From positions 1 through 15,305 of the forward strand of contig DAOOVG010000055.1 of NCBI GenBank assembly GCA_035369865.1: 15,305 bases of DNA, in the 5' to 3' direction. The notes under the pieces are model-generated. The model was not told the origin of the DNA. It searched no databases and saw nothing but the letters and a program-made list of their open reading frames with translations. This document shows positions 1 to 7,241 of this stretch, piece after piece (within the stretch, counting starts at the first letter, position 1; every line of letters starts with the position of its first letter). The translations under genes and the position numbers were made by a program. The DNA comes from MVYY01 sp035369865 (GTDB lineage Bacteria > Bacteroidota > Bacteroidia > Bacteroidales > Paludibacteraceae).

Positions 1-289
1 CTTTTGAAAAAATTAGAACTACCTATTACGTAAATTTTGCGAAGTTAGGGTTTAACATCATAATTTATAAACAATAAAATAAAGGTATGATGATTATTAT
101 TAAAATATTTTAGTAAGTTATTGGTAACCAGTATATTTATAGATAATTAAAAAATAGTGGATAATAAGTATCTTAACAGCGACTTTTTCTCTTTGGCTAA
201 ACAGGAGAATCTCGATTTTGCAATATTTGTTATTAAGGTTTTTTAGAATAATAAGATTTCAATTGATAATTTTTGTCTATTAATTACGA
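1..289. other. A+T-rich left-edge spacer
   Basis: No convincing gene is visible. Two plus-strand frames are open at the very edge (one ends in LPIT then TAA at 31-33, the other in IIIYKQ then TAA at about 75), so the 3' end of a gene from the left could lie here, but neither can be chosen. The stretch contains one copy of a diverged repeat with a palindrome (115-157). No hairpin with a T-run that would end the minus-strand amidase transcript is apparent. Confidence 0.4.
115..157 (+). repeat. Diverged intergenic repeat, copy A
   Basis: This stretch shares AAGTTATTG, an exact 14-base block TTTATAGATAATTA (136-149) and a closing ATAG with 7145-7189. It contains an odd palindrome at 119-133, TATTGGT-A-ACCAGTA, whose arms pair fully if one T.G pair is allowed. 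The other copy keeps the pairing with different bases. The similarity is by eye, about 34 of 43 positions with small gaps. The function is unknown; it could be a protein-binding site or a small dispersed repeat. Confidence 0.4.
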
Positions 290-3200
290 TTAATGTGTTG
301 TGAAAAATGATAAAATTGATTTCATGATGCTTTGTCGATCATTTTCAGAAATAATGGTTTCGAACGGGAAACCAAAAGCACAAACTTTATAATTTCCATC
401 ATAAGCTACAGCAGCGCTTAAATTATTTTCTGAATACCTGCAAATCGTATAAGCTTTCTTATCATTAGGTTCAAACGCATCTGGCGACTCGACAAAATAA
501 CAAAATTCGTTAGGCTCGTGAAAATAGCTAAAATTCATTTTTTTAAAAAAAGGAAGAGGTGAATTTACAAATTTTACTTCTCCTGTTACAGCAGCTTGAT
601 GAGTACAATATTTTAATTTTAAAGTATTTTCAATAAAAGAGCTATCTTCTGGCAAAGTTAATAGATTGTCACATAAATCGAAAACGATATTAGCTCCACT
701 TACAAATAAATTCCCCCCATTTTGGCAAAATAAATTGATTTTTCTTTGTAAATCAAGTGGGAAAGTTTTATAAGAAGGAGATTTTTTATTATTACCTATA
801 TAAATTTGTCTTTGGTTCCCCAAGATTACATCTATAATTTTATAATCATTCAAATCAACTTCTTCATTGATAATAGCATCGCTGCTGCAAGAAGAAAATG
901 AATAACCTGCTTCTTTAATTGCCTTCCCATGTAAAAAAACATAATCAAATGTATTCCCCACTAATACTTTCCCCTCATAATTTGCATAGCTGGCACCAAA
1001 ACCAGGAGCATCATCCGTTATCCACGGTCTGTTTTTTCTGAATTCATATTGCTTACCAATGAAATTACATTGATACAAATAAGGAACGCCTCCATCTTTT
1101 TCATTGACAAAGCCACCATAAAGCGTATCTATTGAGAAACTTTCAGGTGCACTTAATCGGGTAAAGCCATTTACAATTAACACTTCACCTTTTTCATCAG
1201 GAGCCCGATAAGCAGAAAGAATTTCAGAAGGAAAACTTTCGCCACCTTTATTCACGGCTGTTACTTTAAAGCTATAAATTTTATCTGGCTCAATATTAAC
1301 AGTATAATTATTTCTTTTTACTAAAACTCCGTTGTCAAAATCATTATCATCTATTTTAGTGTAAACCACGAAATATTCTGGTACTGCAGTTGGTTCCAAA
1401 AAATCTATTTCATTTGTCCAGCGTAATTTTAAAGTGGTTGTGTCAATGAATTGAGCACTGAATTGCTTTACAGGCAAGGGTTGTACGCAATATTTATCAG
1501 GATGGTCTGAATACAAGTATTTTAATATTCCCTTATAAATAGAACGACTCACTAAAAATTGAAAACGCGGGTCGAGTCCATAGCGCATATCTGCAAAATT
1601 TTGATGAGAAAGTAATTCCAATAGCATAGAAGGAACTTCTGGTATTCTTGATTCACTATAACTTTTATTCCAAATACCACGTCGAGTCCACTCTGGAGCA
1701 TACATGTCACGAATATCGCTTACAATTTGCGTTTGGACGATATCCGTTAAATCACGTGAAGCCCACCGTGAAGTTTTGTTTTTGAAAATATTTTTTTGAG
1801 ATGAATTAAGAATAGTGCAAATCCCCAAAGTTCCAATGATAGAATCGGTGAGAACTGTTCCAGCATCGGTATGGAAAGCCAGCGACAAATCAATTGGAAT
1901 TCCTAATCCCTTATCAGAAGGAGCAAGTGGTGATCCACCAATTAAATAATTGACCCACAATCCGCGTGATTGATAATCGTCAATATAATCATTTTTCCCT
2001 TTTGTATAACTATAAACGCTATCAGGAAATCCAGCCCATTGCAGCCAATAACGCGAACCTTCTGTAAATCGTGGATAGCCACTTATTTCAGGTTCATAAA
2101 TTGTATCTTGATGAAAAATTTTGTCTGGGATTTTGTTTTTTTCAATTATTAGTTCTTCTGAACTTTTCAAATTTGTTATTAATCCTTTTGCTAAAGGCTG
2201 ACGTGCAATATTTCCCATACCACCACCAAATTTTACTGCATCGGCGGTTATGATTTCATTCTTTTTTGAGTTGAAGTTGGTAAGTACTACTTTACCATTT
2301 TCATTACAACCTTCTTCAAAATAAAATGTTCCTAAATAAATCCAGGTACCACTGCCCATTTTTTGATTGACCAAAAATTCTGTTTCACCCCCTTTGTGAT
2401 ATACTGTGTAATGTGCAGTAGAAGTGCTTTTGGTAAGCGTTTTATAAGAAATATATACGGCATATTTGCCTGATTGAGGAATAAAAGGTATCCATTCAAC
2501 AGAGCTAACTTTATCTTTTTTATTTGTAGATAAAATTTGTCGATAAGTACCCATCAAAAAAGGATTTTCTCCATCCAAATAACTACTTTTGGAATTTGAA
2601 AAACCTACATCTCCACCATTCTCCCACTGAAATGAATGATTGAATTCAATGTATTTTGACAAATCCTCTCTACAATCATTGTCCACAATAATTTCATTTT
2701 TTTGCACATCTCTTTCTCTGGGGATCAAAACATTTGCTCCAGCATTTTCCAACATTGGAACCAGGTAAGGATAAACATACGAAAGAGTATAAATATCTTC
2801 TACTGTTTGGAAAAGTCGAGCACGTTGCCATTGCCAGCGAGCCAAACTCTGATTATAATAATAACCATGGCTGGGCCAAATAGCAATATGTCTGTTTTGC
2901 AATCCTTCTGTAATTTTATAAGGACGAGAAAGATTTTTGACCAGAGGAATTTCTGTTTTTTTTGTTGTAAAAATTTTACTTTTATCTTTCTTTTTTATTC
3001 TATAATAATTTGGGATCAAATCTTCTATAGGCTGATTATCCACCTGGCACACAATTTTATACCCTTCGTAAGTAGGTATCAAAATTTTTTTAAGAGCATT
3101 GTAAATTCTTTCTACATTTTCCGGTCTGAAAGGTATATAACTTAATCTTTCATCAGCAGTAATAATGACTTTTTTCGGTCTCTGGGTTACTGAAAAATTA

Positions 3201-3367
3201 GTGATTGTTATTTTTTTTACATAAGTTTCTTCTTTGGCAATAGCTGTCAATGAATCAGAAATGACCGTTAAAAATTGTTGTGCTTGAAGATTAGAAAAAC
3301 TTAATTCATTCAACAACAGAAAAATTATCAGACTATTTTTCTTGAAAACATTCGTTATTTTTATCAT
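290..3367 (-). CDS. Secreted amidase_3-like protein with golvesin-like insert and FnIII domain
   Basis: Predicted secreted protein of 1025 residues. I start it at the ATG at 3367 (MIKITNVFKK), which gives a signal peptide of about 30 residues ending LQAQ; the longer frame would run into rlmN. After an unrecognised N-terminal segment, an N-acetylmuramoyl-L-alanine amidase (amidase_3) domain begins at about 160. The family's zinc and catalytic residues can be matched: His167 in WPSHG, Glu190 in TVEDIY, His499 in AFHTDAG and Glu584 in MLLELLSHQN. Between the second and third of these sits a golvesin-like beta domain at about 240-382 (SGKYAVYISY, then ADAVKFGGGMG). An FnIII-like domain follows at about 626-721, then an alpha/beta C-terminal region at about 727-1025 of unknown fold. 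Relatives in Bacteroidota are often labelled xanthan lyase, which the motifs do not support. The likely role is peptidoglycan cleavage in the periplasm or at the surface (inference). It begins 4 bases after rlmN and is probably cotranscribed. Confidence 0.85.
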   Translation of the reverse strand: MIKITNVFKKNSLIIFLLLNELSFSNLQAQQFLTVISDSLTAIAKEETYVKKITITNFSVTQRPKKVIITADERLSYIPFRPENVERIYNALKKILIPTYEGYKIVCQVDNQPIEDLIPNYYRIKKKDKSKIFTTKKTEIPLVKNLSRPYKITEGLQNRHIAIWPSHGYYYNQSLARWQWQRARLFQTVEDIYTLSYVYPYLVPMLENAGANVLIPRERDVQKNEIIVDNDCREDLSKYIEFNHSFQWENGGDVGFSNSKSSYLDGENPFLMGTYRQILSTNKKDKVSSVEWIPFIPQSGKYAVYISYKTLTKSTSTAHYTVYHKGGETEFLVNQKMGSGTWIYLGTFYFEEGCNENGKVVLTNFNSKKNEIITADAVKFGGGMGNIARQPLAKGLITNLKSSEELIIEKNKIPDKIFHQDTIYEPEISGYPRFTEGSRYWLQWAGFPDSVYSYTKGKNDYIDDYQSRGLWVNYLIGGSPLAPSDKGLGIPIDLSLAFHTDAGTVLTDSIIGTLGICTILNSSQKNIFKNKTSRWASRDLTDIVQTQIVSDIRDMYAPEWTRRGIWNKSYSESRIPEVPSMLLELLSHQNFADMRYGLDPRFQFLVSRSIYKGILKYLYSDHPDKYCVQPLPVKQFSAQFIDTTTLKLRWTNEIDFLEPTAVPEYFVVYTKIDDNDFDNGVLVKRNNYTVNIEPDKIYSFKVTAVNKGGESFPSEILSAYRAPDEKGEVLIVNGFTRLSAPESFSIDTLYGGFVNEKDGGVPYLYQCNFIGKQYEFRKNRPWITDDAPGFGASYANYEGKVLVGNTFDYVFLHGKAIKEAGYSFSSCSSDAIINEEVDLNDYKIIDVILGNQRQIYIGNNKKSPSYKTFPLDLQRKINLFCQNGGNLFVSGANIVFDLCDNLLTLPEDSSFIENTLKLKYCTHQAAVTGEVKFVNSPLPFFKKMNFSYFHEPNEFCYFVESPDAFEPNDKKAYTICRYSENNLSAAVAYDGNYKVCAFGFPFETIISENDRQSIMKSILSFFTTH

Positions 3368-3371
3368 TTTT

Positions 3372-4412
3372 TTAAAATATATTTTTTGTTTCACTTTCCT
3401 TAGCTTTGGTTGATAACATTCCGCAAGCAGCAAAAATATCCTCACCTCGCGATTTACGAATAGTGGCAATAATTCCATTTTCATTCAAATAATTACGAAA
3501 CGAAAGTATTTTTTCTTCACTCGGAGTTTTTAATGGAACATCAGGAATGGCATGAAAACGAATTAAATTTACTCGGCATGGAATTTCTTTCAATAATTTT
3601 ACCAATTCTCGAGCATGCCGCATGGTGTCGTTGAAATGATCAAACATAATATATTCAAAAGAAAGTCTTCGCTGCTTGCTGAAATCATACTTTTTTAGTT
3701 CTTCTAATATTTTGCTGATGGGATATGCTCTTTCAGCAGGAATTAATTGAAGCCTTTCTTCATGAAAAGGAGAATGCAGGCTAATAGCAAGATGACAATT
3801 GGTTTTTTCGAGAAAAAGTTTTATGCCAGGTATAAGTCCAATAGTCGATACAGTTATTCTGTGTGGGCTCCAGCCATACCCGTAATCGGCTGTAAGAATT
3901 TCCAAAGCAGTTAATACTGCCATTGTGTTATCAAAAGGTTCTCCCATGCCCATGAAAACTAAATTGGTGATTTCACTGGCTTCAGGAACGGATAAAATTT
4001 GATTAAGAATTTCTCCTGCTGACAATTGAGAAACGAATCCTTGTTTTCCTGTCATACAAAACAAGCAATTCATTTTACAGCCTGCTTGTGAAGAAACGCA
4101 CAGGGTAACGCGATTTTCTTCAGGTATCAAAACTGTTTCGATAAAATGGTTATTTTCAGTAGCGAATAAATATTTTTTTGTTCTATCTTTTGAAATAGTT
4201 ACTTGAAGAGGCTCAGAACGCCCAACCTTATATTTTTCATTGAGCAATGCTCTGTTTTTCGAAGAAATATTGGTCATTCCATCAATGGAAAGGGCTCGTT
4301 TTTTATATAACCATTCCGCAATTTGTTTAGCCGTATAAGAAGGCATTCCAAAATCAGTTACAATAGTTTTAAGTTCTTCTAAAGTTAACCCTATCAATAA
4401 TTTTTTATTCAT
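3372..4412 (-). CDS. rlmN: Dual-specificity 23S rRNA/tRNA adenine-C2 methyltransferase RlmN
   Basis: Radical SAM enzyme that methylates C2 of A2503 in 23S rRNA and of A37 in some tRNAs, in the cytoplasm. With the ATG at 4412 it has 346 residues, normal for the family. Visible are an N-terminal helical accessory domain (PSYTAKQIAEWLY), the radical-SAM motif CKMNCLFC at 112-119 (CxxxCxxC), the MGMGEPFDN motif, RITVSTIG, and LAISLHSP. The two reaction cysteines are also present: Cys105 in LCVSSQAG, and Cys330 in DIFAACGML, which corresponds to the transiently methylated cysteine. A TTG codon at 4463 would add 17 residues; I prefer the ATG because conserved sequence begins just after it. The upstream neighbour is a small ORF 51 bases away, and the downstream neighbour is the amidase-like gene after 4 bases, so this is probably one transcript. 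Confidence 0.96.
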   Translation of the reverse strand: MNKKLLIGLTLEELKTIVTDFGMPSYTAKQIAEWLYKKRALSIDGMTNISSKNRALLNEKYKVGRSEPLQVTISKDRTKKYLFATENNHFIETVLIPEENRVTLCVSSQAGCKMNCLFCMTGKQGFVSQLSAGEILNQILSVPEASEITNLVFMGMGEPFDNTMAVLTALEILTADYGYGWSPHRITVSTIGLIPGIKLFLEKTNCHLAISLHSPFHEERLQLIPAERAYPISKILEELKKYDFSKQRRLSFEYIMFDHFNDTMRHARELVKLLKEIPCRVNLIRFHAIPDVPLKTPSEEKILSFRNYLNENGIIATIRKSRGEDIFAACGMLSTKAKESETKNIF

Positions 4413-4463
4413 TTTTTTGATGGTTTCTATTATAATTTTTTCATGAAAAACTTTCAAATTCAA

Positions 4464-4631
4464 TCATTTATTCGCTTTGAGAAGTTTTTCCCAATTTTTA
4501 TGAGTAAATTTTACCTCGTATTGATATAATTTGGGAGAATATCCCTTGTAAATGTAGGAAATTGCCCATTTTTCTTCTTTCTTAAAAGAGAACCATATTT
4601 CACTATCTGTTAAGCAAGCTAACCTCATCAT
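4464..4631 (-). CDS. Small hypothetical protein upstream of rlmN
   Basis: A possible 55-residue protein starting MMRLACLTDS and ending WEKLLKANK. I do not recognise the family. The composition is protein-like (three Trp, mixed charge, no low complexity), and the segment KWAISYIYKGYSPKLYQYEV could be a beta-rich core. The frame extends to a TTG at 4655, but that codon lies inside a promoter-like box (4653-4660), so the ATG at 4631, or the one at 4628, is more plausible. It lies just ahead of rlmN in the same direction. It may be a real leader gene, a remnant of a longer gene, or chance. Confidence 0.4.
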   Translation of the reverse strand: MMRLACLTDSEIWFSFKKEEKWAISYIYKGYSPKLYQYEVKFTHKNWEKLLKANK

Positions 4632-4652
4632 TCTATATATAAATAGCTTTAA

Positions 4653-4660
4653 CAAATGTA
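4653..4660 (-). promoter_or_regulatory. Bacteroidota -7 box ahead of small ORF and rlmN
   Basis: Read on the minus strand the sequence is TACATTTG, a match to TAnnTTTG, the -7 element used by the primary sigma factor of Bacteroidota. No clear TTTG -33 element is seen at the usual distance. Transcription would begin near 4646, leaving a short leader before the ATG at 4631. Confidence 0.45.
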
Positions 4661-5166
4661 GAGAATATTTTGTATTTTGAGAAAAAGTAAAAAATAAATT
4701 AGTTGAGCAGAAAAAATGATTTTTGACTCCGGGAATAAAATAAAAGTTGTTTATTAAATTTAGTTCTTGATATTCAATGTTTTATCACTTCCAAAAATCA
4801 TTAGAATTGGTTTTTTGACTACTCCAAAATTGACAATTGTCATTTAATTTTGTAAAAAGTATTTTTATTCAATTTAATATATTTTAATCATGAGACAAAT
4901 CTTACCTTAAAAATTTTATATTTTTCATTCAAAATATTTAAATGAAGCAGGAAGTAGAAAAAATAATGAATAATCATAATAAAGACAAATCATGCTTATT
5001 AAGGGTTATAGTAATAAAGTAAAACTGTGTCGAGAAATAATTATAATTTACTTTTTGTTTTTTTATTACAATTTTTTAATATTCCTTTATTCTTTTGTTA
5101 TTCGAAACATGATTTTTATAATTATAAAGTAAAAATAAAGTAAAAATAAATTCTTATGCAGCAAAT
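4661..5166. other. A+T-rich spacer between smpB and rlmN
   Basis: About 500 bases without a convincing gene. It holds a perfect 12-base palindrome TGACAATTGTCA at 4831-4842, directly followed on the plus strand by TAATTTTG (4845-4852), which fits the Bacteroidota -7 pattern. A 26-codon plus-strand frame runs from an ATG at 4942 to a TAA at 5020-5022 (MKQEVEKIMN at its start). In DNA this A+T-rich, such matches also occur by chance. Confidence 0.35.
5125..5150 (+). repeat. Short tandem repeat, 11-base unit
   Basis: The unit TAAAGTAAAAA occurs twice in a row (5125-5135 and 5136-5146), followed by a partial third copy. It lies just downstream of smpB. It is probably replication slippage in simple sequence. 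Confidence 0.6.
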
Positions 5167-5631
5167 TCAATGCTCTTTTTGTTTAAAGGCTCTTTCAATA
5201 TTCCTTTTGTCTTCTTTTTCTTTCAGGGATTGACGTTTGTCATACAACTTTTTCCCTTTCACTAAGACAATCTCCAACTTAGCTAACCCTTTTTCATTGA
5301 TAAAAAGCTTCAGCGGTACGATAGTCGTTCCACTTTCCTTATTGGCTCTTTCCAGCTTGAGCAGTTCTCGCTTCGTTAATAATAATTTACGATCACGGCG
5401 GACTTCATGATTATTATAAGTGCCAAAAGAATAAGCAGCGATATGCATATTCTTTACCCATAACTCATGATTAATAAAGATACAATAAGTATCAGCCAAA
5501 CTTGCCTTACCTTCTCTTATGGATTTAATTTCAGTGCCAAAAAGCTGAATACCAGCGATATATCGATCTAAAATTTCATATTCAAAATTTGCACGTTTGT
5601 TTTTAATTACTATGTTTGAAGGTCGATGCAT
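5167..5631 (-). CDS. smpB: SsrA-binding protein SmpB
   Basis: Protein of 154 residues that binds tmRNA and the ribosome in trans-translation, rescuing ribosomes stalled on broken messages. The family core is clear: KRANFEYEIL at 12-21, FGTEIKSIREGKASL at 31-45, a central beta-barrel segment ending in YNNHEVRRDRKLLL, then a basic C-terminal tail from KKLYDKRQSLKEKE onward. That tail is the part that folds into the empty mRNA channel. The length is normal. The ATG start (MHRPSNIVIK) gives the usual short leader before the barrel. It stands alone, with more than 500 bases of spacer on each side. No tmRNA gene is seen in the window. Confidence 0.97.
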   Translation of the reverse strand: MHRPSNIVIKNKRANFEYEILDRYIAGIQLFGTEIKSIREGKASLADTYCIFINHELWVKNMHIAAYSFGTYNNHEVRRDRKLLLTKRELLKLERANKESGTTIVPLKLFINEKGLAKLEIVLVKGKKLYDKRQSLKEKEDKRNIERAFKQKEH

Positions 5632-6279
5632 ATTCCATGTAAATTTTTGAAAAAATATTAAAGCAATAGATAGAAATGAAAAAAATCGAAAAGTTGTAAA
5701 AAATTCTCAAATTTGCTTGACAAAAAATTTCTATTTATTTAGGTGAAAAATCTAATAATCCTGTTCAAAGTTATATCTAAAATCCACAAGTAAAAAATTT
5801 AGTTTGAAAAATTAATTTGTTACTTGAAATGTGATGATTCGTTTGTGGTTCAAACTTGTAAACTAATTTTCTATTCAAAAATTTTTTAAAATAGTATCCT
5901 ATTGGATTTTTTTATAAATTTTTCTCTTCAAAGTATATCAATTTATGTTAGCTTATAAAATTTTGATGTACAACATCATAGTTAATTAAAAAAATATCTT
6001 TCCTTCCTTTCTTTTAATTAGTTAATAAATTTACTCAAATAAAAGTTGATATTTTTTATTATAAATAGTTTTAAAAACAAAAATTCTTCCTTGCTTTATA
6101 CATTTTGATAGTAATAACCATAAAACGAAAACTGAATTCTTTCCGGACAAACCATATACTATTTCCTGAAACAAAAATAGAAATAATAAACAAAACATAA
6201 AAAAGAGGGCAACATTTTGAACCTGGTTTTTGAACCTATAGAAAGAAAGCACTAAAAAATAGCCTACTTTTTGATTCAT
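5632..6279. other. A+T-rich spacer between smpB and IS110 remnant
   Basis: No gene is supported. The part nearest the transposase remnant carries a minus-strand frame (6031 up to about 6279) encoding a Phe/Leu-rich stretch joined in frame to the transposase remnant. I read it as translated A+T-rich DNA beyond the truncation point. A 10-base direct repeat, TTTTGAACCT, occurs at 6215-6224 and 6228-6237. Confidence 0.45.
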
Positions 6280-6922
6280 ACGGGTGTATTGTCTGAGCAA
6301 ATCCCTGTCGCTTTGTTTGACATCACCCTCGAGAGCTTCTCGAATCGTTGATTGACCATGACTATTGATAGTGCGTCCCTGAATGAGTTTAACCAACTCA
6401 TAGGATGAAGTTTCACCTTTGATAAATGCATCTATCACTTTGCGGTAACTTTTTGTGTCGGTATTGGATACGTAATTGCTTAAGCGAATATTGCAACGCT
6501 GCAAAATCATATCGATGCGTTGCTGACAATGAACTAAATCCTCGTTTATCTCGTTGATGCGCCTTCCGTATTGACGAAGACTTTGAATGTTGCCATCAGG
6601 GACAAAGCTGTCGTGAACCAACTCTTTCAGTAAAAACCTTTGCTATCCATTCGGCATCCTTTACATCGCTTTTACGTCCTAGCAGTTGTTTGAGAAACTG
6701 AGCATTGACCAAACGCAATTGAAAATCGTTTTCAAGCAAACGCCATATAGATATTCAGTAAATACCTGTGCTTCCCATACACACTTCACTTACAAAGTGT
6801 GATTTCATGACCAGACCCATCCGTTTTATTTCACGGGTGGTCACATCAAATTTTTCTTCTGTTTTTTTACCTTGTTCATCCAAGATACACATAAATATGC
6901 TATTTTTGTAAACGTCAAGATC
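6280..6922 (-). pseudogene. Degenerate, truncated IS110-family transposase
   Basis: Remnant of the N-terminal (RuvC-like DEDD) half of an IS110-family transposase. In order of translation: DVYKNSIFMCILDEQG near 6916, then VCMGSTGIY, a stop, RLLENDFQLRLVNAQFL, KSDVKDAEWIAKV, and after a frame change LVHDSFVPDG, RTINSHGQSTI and DRDLLRQYT near 6280. Lesions seen directly are: the expected MES motif reads MGS (GGA at 6773-6775), removing a catalytic Glu; the expected Trp after GIY is TGA (6755-6757); the T-run at 6632-6636 has one base too many, shifting the frame before LKELVHD; the start is missing; and the C-terminal Tnp20 domain is absent. The piece is dead. It marks an old insertion between smpB and pcm. 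Confidence 0.88.
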
Positions 6923-6962
6923 ACTGACTGTTCTTCTTGTATGAAAGTAATTTTAAATTAAA

Positions 6963-6990
6963 CAATTGTACCTTTTGAGTACGTTAATTG
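6963..6990 (-). other. Hairpin upstream of IS110 transposase remnant
   Basis: Arms CAATTGTAC (6963-6971) and GTAC plus AATTG (6979-6982 and 6986-6990) pair over nine positions with a three-base bulge and a seven-base loop. Intact IS110-group elements encode a structured bridge RNA in the non-coding end before the transposase, which is where this lies. That it is a relic of such an RNA is inference only. Confidence 0.3.
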
Positions 6991-7144
6991 CTTATAAAAC
7001 AATCATAGCCTTGATTTTTATTGTGCGGCATATAAAAAATTATTTTTTTTATGTATGTTTGTTTTGATATAGTTTTTAAATGAAAAATCAAACCATGAGA
7101 AATGAATCTACTCTGAAAAATCGATTTTAATAGCTTTTATTTAC

Positions 7145-7189
7145 AAGTTATTGATTATCAATACCTTTTTTATAGATAATTAGCAATAG
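7145..7189 (+). repeat. Diverged intergenic repeat, copy B
   Basis: Partner of the repeat at 115-157. It has AAGTTATTG, then a perfect odd palindrome TATTGAT-T-ATCAATA at 7149-7163, a T-run, and the exact 14-base block TTTATAGATAATTA at 7169-7182. Relative to copy A, an inner G-C pair of the palindrome has become A-T, so pairing is kept. It lies 50-100 bases ahead of pcm, where it could act as an operator; this is inference. Confidence 0.4.
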
Positions 7190-7241
7190 AAACTTTTAAA
7201 AGTAAATATTTTTCATTAATGTTCCTGAAAAAGAGAAAAAT

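Larger units (their letters stand above)
6923..7241. other. Spacer between IS110 remnant and pcm
   Basis: No gene is seen. The spacer holds a hairpin just upstream of the transposase remnant (6963-6990), a small GC-richer patch with TTGTGCGGCAT near 7020, the second copy of a diverged repeat (7145-7189), and a weak -7-like TATTTTTC at 7207-7214 in front of pcm. The outer end of the insertion element cannot be located. Confidence 0.4.

Noticed and set aside
2702..3145. Plus-strand open frames within the large minus-strand gene
   Set aside because: They are antisense shadows with no recognisable domain, and the minus-strand protein is well supported.
290..3367. Xanthan lyase function
   Set aside because: The catalytic residues and motifs match the zinc amidase fold; the lyase name in relatives appears to come from the golvesin-like module.
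3368..3484. N-terminal extension of the amidase-like protein by 39 residues
   Set aside because: It overlaps the end of rlmN and places the signal peptide internally; the ATG at 3367 gives a normal secreted N terminus.
4413..4463. TTG start giving RlmN 17 extra residues
   Set aside because: The ATG at 4412 gives the usual family length and start, and the extension shows no family resemblance.
5125..5150. CRISPR-like repetition
   Set aside because: It is a contiguous 11-base tandem repeat without spacers; no array-like pattern exists anywhere in the window.
4661..5166. tmRNA or other structured RNA beside smpB
   Set aside because: No tRNA-like ends, tag-reading frame or GC-rich stems could be found in this spacer on either strand.
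6031..6279. Phe/Leu-rich frame that could be a membrane protein
   Set aside because: It is only the in-frame continuation of the transposase remnant into A+T-rich DNA, with no start or conserved motif of its own.
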